A stretch of 64,000 nucleotides of DNA from UBA10677 sp045532295 (GCA_045532295.1 JAZSFP010000002.1:84135-148134), one strand, 5' to 3'. Positions 7,425 to 16,508 are shown, numbered from the stretch's first letter. The notes: generated by a model from the letters alone, not told the origin. Numbers and translations are program-made.

Positions 7425-8447
7425 TTATCTTTGAACTCTACCGCTACCGTCTCCGCCTGCAAGTTTTTCAACTTCAGAAACGGATACGCGGTTATAGTCG
7501 CCTTCAACGGAGTGCTTAAGTGCGGACGCCGCTACTGCAAACTCGATTGCGCTTTGAGTGTCTTTACCCGTTAAGAGCGCGTAGATAAGTCCACCGCCAA
7601 AACTATGCCCACCACCTACGCGGTCAACGATATGGAGGTGATAACTCTTACTAAAGCAATAATCTTTGCCGTCGTAGAGCATTCCTGCCCAGTCGTTATC
7701 ACTTGCCGAAATGGACGAACGAAGGGTGATTGCGACTTTTTCAAAGCCAAACTTATCCATAAGTTGTTTTGCAACGGACTTATAGCCTTCGTGATTGAGT
7801 TTACCACCGTAGATATCGGTTGCCTCCGCCTCAATGCCGAACACGTCTTTAGCGTCCTCTTCGTTAGATATGCACACGTCTACATATTTACATAATTCCG
7901 TCATAGCCTCGCGCGCCTCGGCTCTCGTCCAAAGTTTTCCGCGGTAATTGAGGTCGCAAGAGATTTTTACACCTAATTTTTTAGCAACTTTGCACGCTTC
8001 TACGCAAAGGTCTTTTACGTTAGGTCCAAGCGCGGGGGTGATACCGGTAAAGTGGAACCAGTCTGCGCCCTTAAATATTTCTTCCCAGTCGAAGTCTCCG
8101 CACTTTGCCTCGGCAATGGAAGAGTGCGCGCGGTCGTAGATACAAACCGAACCACGCTGAGACGCGCCCTTTTCAAGGAAGTAAATTCCCACTCTATCGC
8201 CACCGCGAACGATTTTCGAGGTGTCTACTCCAAAATAACGGAGCGAATTGATTGCCGCTTGACCGATTGCGTGAGAGGGAAGTTTGGTTACGAACGCGCT
8301 ATCAAACCCGTAGTTAGCGAGCGATACGGACACGTTTGCCTCGCCACCTCCAAAGGTCGCTTGGAGTTGGTCGTTTTGTAAAAATCTATAATAGCCGTTG
8401 GGCGCAAGGCGCAACATTATTTCACCGAAAGTTACTACTCTTTTCAT
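7425..8447 (-). CDS. kdgK: 2-dehydro-3-deoxygluconate kinase (PfkB family), catalytic Asp changed to His
   Basis: KdgK phosphorylates KDG to KDPG with ATP in the cytoplasm. The 340-aa protein has the PfkB N-terminal signature region (FGGGEANVSVSLANYG) and the KdgK-like C-terminus ending SGRVQR. The second PfkB signature, normally G-[AG]-G-D with Asp as catalytic base, reads VGGGHSFGGGL. Residue 281 is therefore His (codon CAT), one base away from Asp. If real, this should cripple the kinase; a sequencing error is also possible. The gene is last in the uxaC-uxuA-SDR-eda-kdgK operon, 11 bases after eda, and is followed by a strong terminator. Confidence 0.88.
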   Translation of the reverse strand: MKRVVTFGEIMLRLAPNGYYRFLQNDQLQATFGGGEANVSVSLANYGFDSAFVTKLPSHAIGQAAINSLRYFGVDTSKIVRGGDRVGIYFLEKGASQRGSVCIYDRAHSSIAEAKCGDFDWEEIFKGADWFHFTGITPALGPNVKDLCVEACKVAKKLGVKISCDLNYRGKLWTRAEAREAMTELCKYVDVCISNEEDAKDVFGIEAEATDIYGGKLNHEGYKSVAKQLMDKFGFEKVAITLRSSISASDNDWAGMLYDGKDYCFSKSYHLHIVDRVGGGHSFGGGLIYALLTGKDTQSAIEFAVAASALKHSVEGDYNRVSVSEVEKLAGGDGSGRVQR

Positions 8448-8458
8448 AGTTATTCTCC

Positions 8459-9010
8459 TTATTCTCCGTATTTTTCAAGAGCCTCTTTTACAAAGAAACT
8501 GCCACCGATCGCCTCGATTTTGTCCCAAGCAAGAAACTCGTCAATGTTACTTCTATCTACTCCGCCCGTGGGAATAAACTTGATTTGGGGGAAGGGCGCG
8601 GAGAGCGCTTTCATTGCTTTAAGTCCACCGTAAACGTTCGCAGGGAAGAATTTCACGGTCGTTATGCCAAGTTCAAGCGCCATCATAATCTCGGTGGGAG
8701 TTACGCAACCGGGATAGTAGGGAATTCCGTTAGCCTGACATACTTTTGCCGCGCCTACCGAAAGACCGGGGGATACGATGAACTTCGCTCCGCACTTTAT
8801 TGCTCGTTCGCATTGCTCGGCGTTGATTACCGTGCCTGCGCCGATTTCCATATCGGGATAATTCTTTACGGCGTACTCAATCGCCTCGGCAGCGCAAGCC
8901 GTTCTAAAGGTGATTTCAGCCGTGTTGATACCGCTTTTTTTAAGAGCAGTTAAAATCTTGTCCGTTTCACTTAATTGTTTAATTACCACTACTGGTACGT
9001 ACTTTTCCAT
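8459..9010 (-). CDS. eda: KDPG/KHG aldolase
   Basis: This class I aldolase splits 2-keto-3-deoxy-6-phosphogluconate into pyruvate and glyceraldehyde-3-phosphate through a Lys Schiff base. The hallmarks are visible: EITFRT (catalytic Glu and Arg), GAGTV, SPGL, TVKFFPANVYGG with the Schiff-base Lys, and PTGGV. At 183 residues it is shorter than the usual 205-215. The N-terminal helix is brief, and the chain stops shortly after GGSFFVKEAL, so the last helix is missing. It sits between the mannonate oxidoreductase and kdgK in the operon, with an AAGGAG ribosome-binding site. Confidence 0.92.
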   Translation of the reverse strand: MEKYVPVVVIKQLSETDKILTALKKSGINTAEITFRTACAAEAIEYAVKNYPDMEIGAGTVINAEQCERAIKCGAKFIVSPGLSVGAAKVCQANGIPYYPGCVTPTEIMMALELGITTVKFFPANVYGGLKAMKALSAPFPQIKFIPTGGVDRSNIDEFLAWDKIEAIGGSFFVKEALEKYGE

Positions 9011-9042
9011 TATATTTGCTCCTTTTTATTTTATCGTCAGTA

Positions 9043-9894
9043 TTAAACGCCCGAATATGCCGAGAAACCACCGTCAACGGGAATAACTATACCCGTAATA
9101 AAACTTGCCGCGTCGTTATTCAAGAGGAATAAGAGCGCACCGGAAAGTTCCTCGCTTTCGCCAAAGCGTCCCATAGGGGTTGCCGAGAGAATTTTACCCG
9201 TTCTTGCAGTGGGCGTTCCGTCTTCGTTCCACAAGAGTTTAGCGTTTTGCTTAGTGGAGAAAAACCCGGGCGCGATTGCGTTTACTCTAATACCCACTTT
9301 GGAAAAATGTACGGCAAGCCACTGAGTAAAGTTAGAAATTGCCGCTTTCGCTCCAGAGTAAGCAGGGATTTTGGTTAAGGGGGTATAAGCGTTCATTGAA
9401 GAGATATTGAGGATATTACAGCCCTCTCTTCCTACCATTTGCTTGGCAAACGCTTGGGTGGGAAGGAGCGTTCCGAGAAAGTTGAGGTTAAACACGAAAC
9501 TTACTCCGCTCTCGTCAAGGTCAAAGAAACTTTTCGTTTCAGCGTCGATATCGCCCTCTTCGTAATATTCTTTGTCGGTGGTAGCCTTAGGGTTATTTCC
9601 GCCTGCGCCGTTTACTAAAATATCACAAAGACCTAAGTCTCTTTTAACTGCCTCGGCTACTTCGTTAACGCTATTTTTATCGAGAACGTTGCACTTATAA
9701 GCCTTTGCAATTCCGCCCTCTTTAACGATGTCGTCGGCATACTTTCCAGCAGCCTCTTCGTTTATATCGAGAAGGGCTACCTTTGCGCCCGCTCGTGCAA
9801 GTACGGTTGCAAAGTACGAGCAAAGCACACCGCCTGCGCCCGTTACAACCGCTACCTTTCCGTTAAGATTAGTATCAAGTACGTTCTTTTCCAT
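9043..9894 (-). CDS. SDR-family D-mannonate oxidoreductase (fructuronate reductase)
   Basis: This 283-aa short-chain dehydrogenase has the nucleotide loop TGAGGVLCSYFA near residue 18 and the active-site pattern SSMNAY...YSGAK (Ser, then YxxxK). By context it replaces UxuB and reduces fructuronate to mannonate with NAD(P)H. Such SDR enzymes are known in Bacillota glucuronate operons, where they differ in fold from the long-chain UxuB of enterobacteria. It overlaps the end of uxuA by one base (TAATG type), showing translational coupling. Assignment to fructuronate rather than another sugar acid is inferred from the flanking uxuA and eda. Confidence 0.88.
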   Translation of the reverse strand: MEKNVLDTNLNGKVAVVTGAGGVLCSYFATVLARAGAKVALLDINEEAAGKYADDIVKEGGIAKAYKCNVLDKNSVNEVAEAVKRDLGLCDILVNGAGGNNPKATTDKEYYEEGDIDAETKSFFDLDESGVSFVFNLNFLGTLLPTQAFAKQMVGREGCNILNISSMNAYTPLTKIPAYSGAKAAISNFTQWLAVHFSKVGIRVNAIAPGFFSTKQNAKLLWNEDGTPTARTGKILSATPMGRFGESEELSGALLFLLNNDAASFITGIVIPVDGGFSAYSGV

Positions 9895-10940
9895 TATTTT
9901 AACTCCTTTTCTGCAGCCTCAAAAAGACCGTTTATATAAGTTGCGCCAAGAGCGCGGTCAAATAAACCGTAACCGGGTTTTCCCGTTTCGCCCCAAATCA
10001 TTCTGCCGTGGTCGGGACGAACGTATCCGTCAAAGCCGTTCTTAACGAGGGCGCGGACGATTGCGTACATATCAAGCGAACCGCAAGAGGAAAGGTGCGC
10101 GCGCTCTTCAAACGAGCCGTCTTCCATATTTTGAACGTTACGAATATGCATAAACGCAATTCTGTCCATTTTGGAATACTTGTCCACCATTTTTACTATA
10201 TCGTTCTTGCAAGCGCAACCTAAACTGCCGGTGCAAAGACAAAGCGAGTTTGCAGGACTGTCCACTATTTTAAGGAAACGGTCGAGGTTTTCTTCGCAAG
10301 TGATAATTCTGGGAAGACCAAAGATAGGATACGGGGGATCGTCGGGATGAATTGCCATTCTTACTCCACACTCTTCAGCAACGGGAATAACTTTTTTGAG
10401 GAATTTTTCGAGGTTCTTCCAAAGTCCTTCCTCTCCGATTTTGCCGTACGCGGTAATGAGTTCGCGCACTTGCTCTTGTGAATAACTCGAGTCCCAACCG
10501 GGAAGATGGATATCGTCTTTAAGGGGGTCAAGACCACGCATTTGCTCCCAGTACATAACGAGCGAAGTCGAACCGTCTTTAGCCTCTTTATCAAGTTGCG
10601 TTCTCGTCCAGTCGAAAACGGGCATAAAGTTGTAGGTTACGCACTTTACTCCGTACTTTGCGCAACGGCGAATATTCTCGCAGTACACTTCCAAAAGTTC
10701 GTCCACGTCGTTTCTACCAAGTTTGATATCTTCGTGAACGGGAATAGATTCTACCACGTCGAAAACGAGACCTTTGCTTTCGCACTCGTCCGCGAGCGCT
10801 TTAATAGACTGCTCGCTCCATACTTGCCCTACGGGTACGTCGTAAACGGCGGAAACAACCGAACGCATACCGGGAATTTGCGCAACGTATTGAAGTTTTA
10901 CGGGGTCGTCAAACCCATACCAACGAAATGAAAGTTTCAT
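9894..10940 (-). CDS. uxuA: Mannonate dehydratase
   Basis: UxuA removes water from D-mannonate to give 2-keto-3-deoxygluconate in a metal-dependent TIM-barrel enzyme. The 348-aa length fits. Family landmarks are the start MKLSFRWYG, CVTYNFMPVFDWTRT, the long MAIHPDDPP motif, LCLCTGSLG, and the C-terminal RPDHGRM. The His, Cys and Asp metal-ligand positions appear intact. It overlaps uxaC and the SDR gene by one base on each side, so all three are translated in a coupled way. Confidence 0.95.
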   Translation of the reverse strand: MKLSFRWYGFDDPVKLQYVAQIPGMRSVVSAVYDVPVGQVWSEQSIKALADECESKGLVFDVVESIPVHEDIKLGRNDVDELLEVYCENIRRCAKYGVKCVTYNFMPVFDWTRTQLDKEAKDGSTSLVMYWEQMRGLDPLKDDIHLPGWDSSYSQEQVRELITAYGKIGEEGLWKNLEKFLKKVIPVAEECGVRMAIHPDDPPYPIFGLPRIITCEENLDRFLKIVDSPANSLCLCTGSLGCACKNDIVKMVDKYSKMDRIAFMHIRNVQNMEDGSFEERAHLSSCGSLDMYAIVRALVKNGFDGYVRPDHGRMIWGETGKPGYGLFDRALGATYINGLFEAAEKELK

Positions 10941-12349
10941 TATTTGTCCTCCAAACGGAAATATTTCTTAGCGTTTTTATAGCACACACCCTCGATAATC
11001 TCTTTGAGCGCGTTCTTATCAAAGGGGTACTCGCCGTTCTCTACCCAAGAACCGACGAGGTCGCAAAGTATTCTGCGGAAATATTCGTGGCGAGTGTAGG
11101 AAACGAAACTTCTCGAATCGGTAAGCATTCCAACGAAGTTACCAAGGAGCGAGAGGTTTGCAAGCGAGGTCATTTGCTCGCGCATACCCGTCTTATTGTC
11201 GTTAAACCACCACGCGCTACCGTGTTGAATTTTGCCCGCGCACTCACTACCTTGGAAAGCGCCGATAAGCGTTCCTAAGAATTCGTTATCAGAGGCGTCA
11301 AGCGAATAAAGGATAGTTCTTGGTAAAGCGTTATTTTTATTTAACGCGTCTAAAAGTTTTGCAAGACCTACACTGCCGTTATTTGGTCCGATAATATCAA
11401 AGCCCGTGTCAGCGCCAAGATTATTAAACGCCACGGAGTTGGGATTGCGCATACAGTTAAAGTGGATTTGCATTACCCAACCGAGTTTTGCGTACTGTTC
11501 TCCGCAGAAAACGAGCAGTTCAGTCTTGAACTTTTCCGCCTCTTCAAGCGTTACTTTCTCGCCTGCTAACGCCTTTGCTAAAATCTCATCCGTCTCGCCC
11601 TTTTTACTTTCGCGATAAAGCGTATAGTCAAGACCGTGGTCGCTTGCCTTACAACCGTGCCGAGCAAAATGCTCAATACTCTTAGATAGCGCGGTCTTTA
11701 TATCGTCTACCGTTTTAATGCTAACGCCGTAGGTTAATCCAAGTTTTTCAATATACTCTCTAAAGCCTACTTTATCAATATTTATTGCTTTATCAGGACG
11801 GAAAGAGGGGGCTACCGTGACCGAAAAACTCTTATCCGTATTGATTTTTTCGTGCCAAACGAGGTCGTCGATGGGGTCGTCGGTAGTACCGATAAACTCA
11901 ACGCCACTTCTCTTAATAAGCGAACGAACGCTCATATCGTCGCGCTGAAGTTTTTCCTTCGTAAGTTCCCAAACTTCTTCCGCCGTTTGTTCGTTAAGTA
12001 CGCCGTAATAACCGAAGTAACGCTGAAGTTCAAGATGACACCAGTGATACATAGGGTTGCCGATTGCTTTATAAAGCGAACGCGCAAACGCCAAGAATTT
12101 TTCCTTATCGGGTTTATCGCCCGTAATATAACTTTCGTCGATACCGTTTGAGCGCATTACTCTCCATTTATAGTGGTCGCCCGAAAGCCAAAGTCCCGTT
12201 ATATTATCGAACTTCTTATCCTCGTAAATCTCTTTGGGACTTACGTGGCAGTGATAGTCGATAATGGGCATATTTTTCGCGTACTCGTGATAGAGAAAGC
12301 GCGCGCTCTCGCTTGAAAGCAGGAAGTCTTCGTCCATAAAATTACGCAT
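10940..12349 (-). CDS. uxaC: Glucuronate (uronate) isomerase
   Basis: UxaC isomerises D-glucuronate to D-fructuronate (and galacturonate to tagaturonate). The 469-aa protein carries the metal site IIDYHCHVSP, the WCHLELQRYFG segment and the late GMLTDSRSFVSY motif. It is the first gene of the operon that continues through uxuA, the SDR, eda and kdgK, completing the route to pyruvate and triose phosphate. A promoter (12382-12410) precedes it. The adjacent GH2 gene on the same strand and the divergent symporter probably supply the uronide. Confidence 0.95.
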   Translation of the reverse strand: MRNFMDEDFLLSSESARFLYHEYAKNMPIIDYHCHVSPKEIYEDKKFDNITGLWLSGDHYKWRVMRSNGIDESYITGDKPDKEKFLAFARSLYKAIGNPMYHWCHLELQRYFGYYGVLNEQTAEEVWELTKEKLQRDDMSVRSLIKRSGVEFIGTTDDPIDDLVWHEKINTDKSFSVTVAPSFRPDKAINIDKVGFREYIEKLGLTYGVSIKTVDDIKTALSKSIEHFARHGCKASDHGLDYTLYRESKKGETDEILAKALAGEKVTLEEAEKFKTELLVFCGEQYAKLGWVMQIHFNCMRNPNSVAFNNLGADTGFDIIGPNNGSVGLAKLLDALNKNNALPRTILYSLDASDNEFLGTLIGAFQGSECAGKIQHGSAWWFNDNKTGMREQMTSLANLSLLGNFVGMLTDSRSFVSYTRHEYFRRILCDLVGSWVENGEYPFDKNALKEIIEGVCYKNAKKYFRLEDK

Positions 12350-12381
12350 ATTTTTACCTCGTTAGTCGTTTCATTATTTAA

Positions 12382-12410
12382 ATTATACCACATAACAAAA
12401 TATAGCGCAA
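12382..12410 (-). promoter_or_regulatory. Promoter of the uxaC operon
   Basis: In the leftward direction TTGCGC (12405-12410) and TATAAT (12382-12387) are 17 bp apart. They lie in the 100-bp gap between the GH2 gene and uxaC. Confidence 0.7.
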
Positions 12411-12449
12411 TAAAAATTACACTACATTTTGTTCGTTTATGATTGCATT

Positions 12450-14705
12450 TTATTCCTTTTTCTTCTTAGGCTTTCTAATGCGGTTAAGTTTTTTGTTCAT
12501 CTTAAGGAGTTCTTCCTTCGTGAAAGAAATATCCACCATACTTATAAGCGAAGTAAGACGGAGTACGGTAAAGCCGTTCATCATTTGCATCATATCCGAA
12601 GAAAGTTCAAAGCCCATTGCCTCGTTTTTCTTTCCTTTGCCGTTCGCTTTCATCTTCTTCTTAATGCTAAGACCTACGCCTATAAACCAGATTTTTCCCC
12701 AGAAACAAGACATAATATCGCCGATTTTATCGTTCAGCGAGAAACGACCCTCGGGCGCTTCAACGTCGAACCAGTTAAGTACCGCGCCTTTTTCTTTAAG
12801 CACGTACGCCTCGTTCATAGTATCTACTTTTCTAATCACGCCCTCGTCGCGAAGGTCGCCTGCAACTGCGGTAAGGGTGGTTTCGCCCTCGTTCTTAACC
12901 TCGAAGTAGAAGAAATGATCCTCCGCGCTCTTCTTTCCAACGCTTACGCCGTTAGCAAAGAGTTCTACTTCAGGTAGGTTAGAGTAAACGGTAACCTTGG
13001 TTACTTCCTCTACTCTGTCGATATAACGCTTTCCGCAAAGATGAACGAAGGGTTCGTCCGAAAGCCACGCTTTATAAGCGTAGAAAGCGTCCTTTTTATA
13101 TTTACGGTCAAAAGTCATAAGACCTTTGTGATTTTGTCCGTTCTCGCCACCTTCTGCGCGAGCGTCCGCGCCGAAGTCGAACATATTCCACACGTGAGTT
13201 GCCCACAAGTATTTGCGAGTGAAGAGTTGTTTAATAAGTTCTTCGTGGTAGTATGCTTGGTATTCCTCGGTATAGTCGCCCTGCATAGGGTTAGAAGTAT
13301 GCCAGTTAAGAGCCTCACAACCGTACTCACTCACGCCGATAGGCTTATTAGGATACGCTGCGTGGAACTTATCGAACCAAGGTCCGTTCATCGAAGTCTC
13401 GCCACCGTACCAACCAAAATAATGGTTATAAGATACGACGTCGGGAATTTGAACGTAGGGTTCGTCCATCGAGCACATAGAAACGCACGCCATAGTGGTA
13501 AGACGCGTTTTATCCATACTGTGAACGAGGTCGTTTAAGATATTATGGTTTTCAATAAGGTCTGGCGTTGCTCCGTTCATCGTTATTTCGTTGGAAAGTC
13601 CCCAAACTACGATGGAGGGGTGATTGTAGTTTTGTGATACCAGTTCCTTCATCTGCGATACGGTATTCTCTCTGCCGTTTTCAAGGTGTTTGGATATATA
13701 GGGGATTTCTGCCCAAATTACCAAACCTTTCTCGTCGCAGAGGTCGTAAAAATACTGGTCGTGTTGATAGTGCGCAAGACGAATAGTAGTTGCTCCTACT
13801 TCACAAATAAACTCGATATCTTCTTCGTGATGCTCGGGAAGAAGAGCGTTACCTAAGCCCCATCTGTCTTGGTGACGGGATACGCCACGAAGGGGATATT
13901 CTTCGCCATTGAGGATAAATCCACGCTCGGGGTCAATCTCAAAGGTTCTTACGCCAAAGCGCGAGCATACGTTGTCGATTACCTCGCCACCACGGATAAT
14001 CTCCGCCTCACAGCAATAAAGGTAAGGATTTTTTCTACCGTTCCATAAAATTACGTTATCAATCGTGAAAGTCACTTTCTTGTCGGAAGATACGATTTTA
14101 TAAAGTTCGTTCTCGTCCTTATCGTATACGGTGTACGCAATTTCGTCGCCGTCAAGGAGGTCGGTAGTAAATACTTCCACTTCTACTTTTGCGTTATTGC
14201 CCTCTACGGACGGCGTAATCATAATTCCGGGCGCTCCGTAATAGTCGAGGTCAAAGTGCGTATTATTAACGGCAATAAGGTTTACGTTACGGTAAAGTCC
14301 GCCGTAGAAAGTAAAGTCTGCCATTTGAGGATAAACGAAGTCGTTAGGAGCGTTGTTAACGACCAAAGCAAGTTCGTTTTCCTCCTCTAAATGCTCGGTA
14401 AGGTTTACTCTCCAAGTGGAATATCCACCGTGGTGAACGCGAAGTTCTTTGCCGTTAAGGTAAAGCGTCGCAGAAGAGTTTGCTCCGTTAATTTCGATAT
14501 AATACTGGTCCGCAACGGGAAGAGAGGATTTAGCGAACTTTTTAGCGTAAACGCAATCGCCTCTAAAATAATCGTTTCCACCGTCTTGACCGTCAACTGC
14601 GTTCCAGCAATGCGGTATATTAACGGTTTCGCCCTCTACTGAAGTAACGATATTGCTGTTTTTTGCGAAAATCCAGTTCTCGTTAAAACTTATCTTGTTT
14701 CTCAT
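12450..14705 (-). CDS. Glycoside hydrolase family 2, beta-galactosidase or beta-glucuronidase
   Basis: The 751-aa GH2 enzyme has the usual order: jelly-roll start (NENWIFAKN, IPHCWNAVDG), immunoglobulin-like domain, then a TIM barrel. The acid/base is E373 (WGLSNE) and the nucleophile E460 (GVSEYGCEALNW). A later GQNHKGLMTFDRK contains N-x-K-G, the carboxylate-contact motif of glucuronidases, but many GH2 beta-galactosidases have NDKG at the same place, so this does not decide the matter. Position beside the glucuronate operon and a uronide-type symporter favours glucuronidase. There is no signal peptide, so it is cytoplasmic. A basic helical tail (about residues 665-751) with a QMMNGFTVLRL core ends in KKKKE. 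Confidence 0.88.
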   Translation of the reverse strand: MRNKISFNENWIFAKNSNIVTSVEGETVNIPHCWNAVDGQDGGNDYFRGDCVYAKKFAKSSLPVADQYYIEINGANSSATLYLNGKELRVHHGGYSTWRVNLTEHLEEENELALVVNNAPNDFVYPQMADFTFYGGLYRNVNLIAVNNTHFDLDYYGAPGIMITPSVEGNNAKVEVEVFTTDLLDGDEIAYTVYDKDENELYKIVSSDKKVTFTIDNVILWNGRKNPYLYCCEAEIIRGGEVIDNVCSRFGVRTFEIDPERGFILNGEEYPLRGVSRHQDRWGLGNALLPEHHEEDIEFICEVGATTIRLAHYQHDQYFYDLCDEKGLVIWAEIPYISKHLENGRENTVSQMKELVSQNYNHPSIVVWGLSNEITMNGATPDLIENHNILNDLVHSMDKTRLTTMACVSMCSMDEPYVQIPDVVSYNHYFGWYGGETSMNGPWFDKFHAAYPNKPIGVSEYGCEALNWHTSNPMQGDYTEEYQAYYHEELIKQLFTRKYLWATHVWNMFDFGADARAEGGENGQNHKGLMTFDRKYKKDAFYAYKAWLSDEPFVHLCGKRYIDRVEEVTKVTVYSNLPEVELFANGVSVGKKSAEDHFFYFEVKNEGETTLTAVAGDLRDEGVIRKVDTMNEAYVLKEKGAVLNWFDVEAPEGRFSLNDKIGDIMSCFWGKIWFIGVGLSIKKKMKANGKGKKNEAMGFELSSDMMQMMNGFTVLRLTSLISMVDISFTKEELLKMNKKLNRIRKPKKKKE

Positions 14706-14743
14706 TTTTTGCCCTCGCTATACTAATTTTTTTCTCTATAAAT

Positions 14744-14772
14744 ATGATACAACATTAAGAAAAATATGTCAA
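14744..14772 (-). promoter_or_regulatory. Promoter of the GH2 gene
   Basis: In the leftward direction TTGACA (14767-14772) and TATCAT (14744-14749) are 17 bp apart. It diverges from the symporter promoter. Confidence 0.75.
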
Positions 14773-14880
14773 GAGGATAAAAAGCCCGTTAGGAAAATTT
14801 TGGGTTTTTTGCGAAAAAAAGCCTCGTTTTTGCGCGCGCGTCGAAACGCATTTTGCAAAATCGTGATTTTTTGTGAAAAA

Positions 14881-14904
14881 AGCGTGTATTTGATTTGACA
14901 CGCT
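14881..14904. promoter_or_regulatory. Possible operator, inverted repeat over the symporter -35
   Basis: AGCGTGT (14881-14887) and ACACGCT (14898-14904) form a perfect 7-bp inverted repeat with a 10-base centre. The right arm covers part of the -35 TTGACA at 14895-14900, so a bound protein would block RNA polymerase. The regulator is not encoded nearby. Confidence 0.45.
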
Positions 14905-14923
14905 CTACTTTTTCATTTATAAT
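14895..14923 (+). promoter_or_regulatory. Promoter of the GPH symporter
   Basis: Consensus TTGACA (14895-14900) and TATAAT (14918-14923) are 17 bp apart. A small hairpin GTTGC/GCAAC (14934-14948) follows in the leader, then AAGGGGG and the ATG at 14973. Confidence 0.85.
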
Positions 14924-14972
14924 GTATATAGAAGTTGCGTAAGGCAACAAAAAAATTATATAAGGGGGCTCT

Positions 14973-16487
14973 ATGACAGACACCACAAAACAAACCCGTC
15001 CCTTTGGAATGAGGGACAAACTTTCCTACGCGTTAGGTGACCTTGGTTGTAATATGAGTTTCGCGCTCAAAAGTTCAATTATGGTTATCTTCTGGACGCA
15101 GTTTATGGCTCTCGGCGAAGAACTTTACGCTGCGCTGTTGCTCGTAGTTCAGATTTGGGACGCAATCAACGATCCGCTTCTCGGCTCGTTATTCGACGCA
15201 GATAAGAGAAAGTATAAGCACGGTAAATTTAAAACCTACATATTTATCGGCGCTATCGGACTTCTTTTCTCCGGACTTTTCTTCTTCCTGCCTCTTCCCA
15301 ACGCTCCGCTCGTTATGAGATGTATTCTCTTCGTGCTCGGCTACATCCTTTGGGACGCGTTCTACACCTTCGCTAACGTGCCTTACGGCTCTATGATGTC
15401 AGTTATCACGATTGACGGCTCGGAACGTTCGCAACTCTCCACCTGGAGAAGTATCGGTTCTATGGTTGATAACATTCTTCCTATGGTACTTCTTCCCATC
15501 CTTTGCTACGACGCAAGCAACAACCTTAACGGCTACACCGTATTTATTGCGGCTATCGTTATGGGAGTTATCGGTCTTATCTGTTTCATTGCTATGCTTA
15601 AGACCACTACTATTCGCGTTGAGGAAAACTCCGTTAAGGTAAACGACACCAAGAAGTTCAACATCTTCAAGGCTTTCGTAAACTTTATGAAGAACCCTCC
15701 CGCTATCGGCGCTACCTTGGCTGCTATGGCTATGTTCATCGGTATGCAAGGTTCGTCCGCTGCTACCGCAGTTCTCTTCCAGTCCTACTTCGGTAACGCG
15801 CAAATCTCCGGTATTATTATGCTTATCGGTTACCTTCCTATGTTCCTCTTTATGCCATTTATCAAGAAAATCGTTGATAAATGGGGCAAGAAAGAGGCTT
15901 GCGCGGTTGGTTCTGCAGTAAGCGTGTTCGGCGCGCTCCTCCTCTTCCTTCCCTTAGGTAACGGAACCGTTGGTCTTATCGGTTACGTAATTGCTCAAGT
16001 ATTCTTCGGTCTTGGTCTTGGTTTCTACACCTGCGTATCTTGGGCGCTTATGGCTGACGCTATCGACTACAACGAGTGGAAGAACGGCACTAAAGAAGAA
16101 GGTACCGTTTACGCTCTTCACTCTTTCTTCCGTAAACTTGCTCAAGGTCTTGGACCCTCGCTCGTAATTCTTATTATGGCGGCTCTTGGCTACGACGGAG
16201 ACCTTGGCGCAGATCAACCTTTATGGGTTGCTGAGAATATGAAGTGGCTCGTTGCTGCGCTCTATTCCTTCAGCGCAATCGTAATGTTCGTTTCTATCGC
16301 GTTCATCTATCCTCTTAACAAGAAAAAGACCGCTGAAATGACTGAGGCTCTTAAGGCTCGTAGAGAGGCAGAGCAAGGCGAAGTTTCCGACGAAACCACT
16401 GAAGAAGTTGCTAAGGAAGTTACTGAAGAAGTTGCATCTACTGAAAGCGTAGAAGAAGTTCCCGGCGACGACAACGGCGAGTCGTAA
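14973..16487 (+). CDS. Glycoside-pentoside-hexuronide (GPH) family sugar symporter
   Basis: This 504-aa member of the major facilitator superfamily is expected to import a glycoside or hexuronide with Na+ or H+. The N-terminal LSYALGDLGCNMSF and VVQIWDAINDPLLGSLFDA are the GPH signature around helices 1 and 2. The second half has MADAIDYNEWKNGTKEEGTVYAL, also typical. Twelve membrane helices can be counted. A charged tail of about 50 residues rich in Glu, Val and Thr follows the last helix and is not part of the usual family core. It diverges from the GH2 gene, and the two most likely form a pair that imports a uronide and cleaves it for the uxaC operon. Confidence 0.92.
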   Translation: MTDTTKQTRPFGMRDKLSYALGDLGCNMSFALKSSIMVIFWTQFMALGEELYAALLLVVQIWDAINDPLLGSLFDADKRKYKHGKFKTYIFIGAIGLLFSGLFFFLPLPNAPLVMRCILFVLGYILWDAFYTFANVPYGSMMSVITIDGSERSQLSTWRSIGSMVDNILPMVLLPILCYDASNNLNGYTVFIAAIVMGVIGLICFIAMLKTTTIRVEENSVKVNDTKKFNIFKAFVNFMKNPPAIGATLAAMAMFIGMQGSSAATAVLFQSYFGNAQISGIIMLIGYLPMFLFMPFIKKIVDKWGKKEACAVGSAVSVFGALLLFLPLGNGTVGLIGYVIAQVFFGLGLGFYTCVSWALMADAIDYNEWKNGTKEEGTVYALHSFFRKLAQGLGPSLVILIMAALGYDGDLGADQPLWVAENMKWLVAALYSFSAIVMFVSIAFIYPLNKKKTAEMTEALKARREAEQGEVSDETTEEVAKEVTEEVASTESVEEVPGDDNGES

Positions 16488-16508
16488 TTAAAATTCAATA
16501 TTAAAAAG

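Noticed and set aside
12450..14705. Definite beta-glucuronidase call from N-x-K-G
   Set aside because: GH2 beta-galactosidases often have NDKG at the same position. The motif alone does not decide, so the call was left open.
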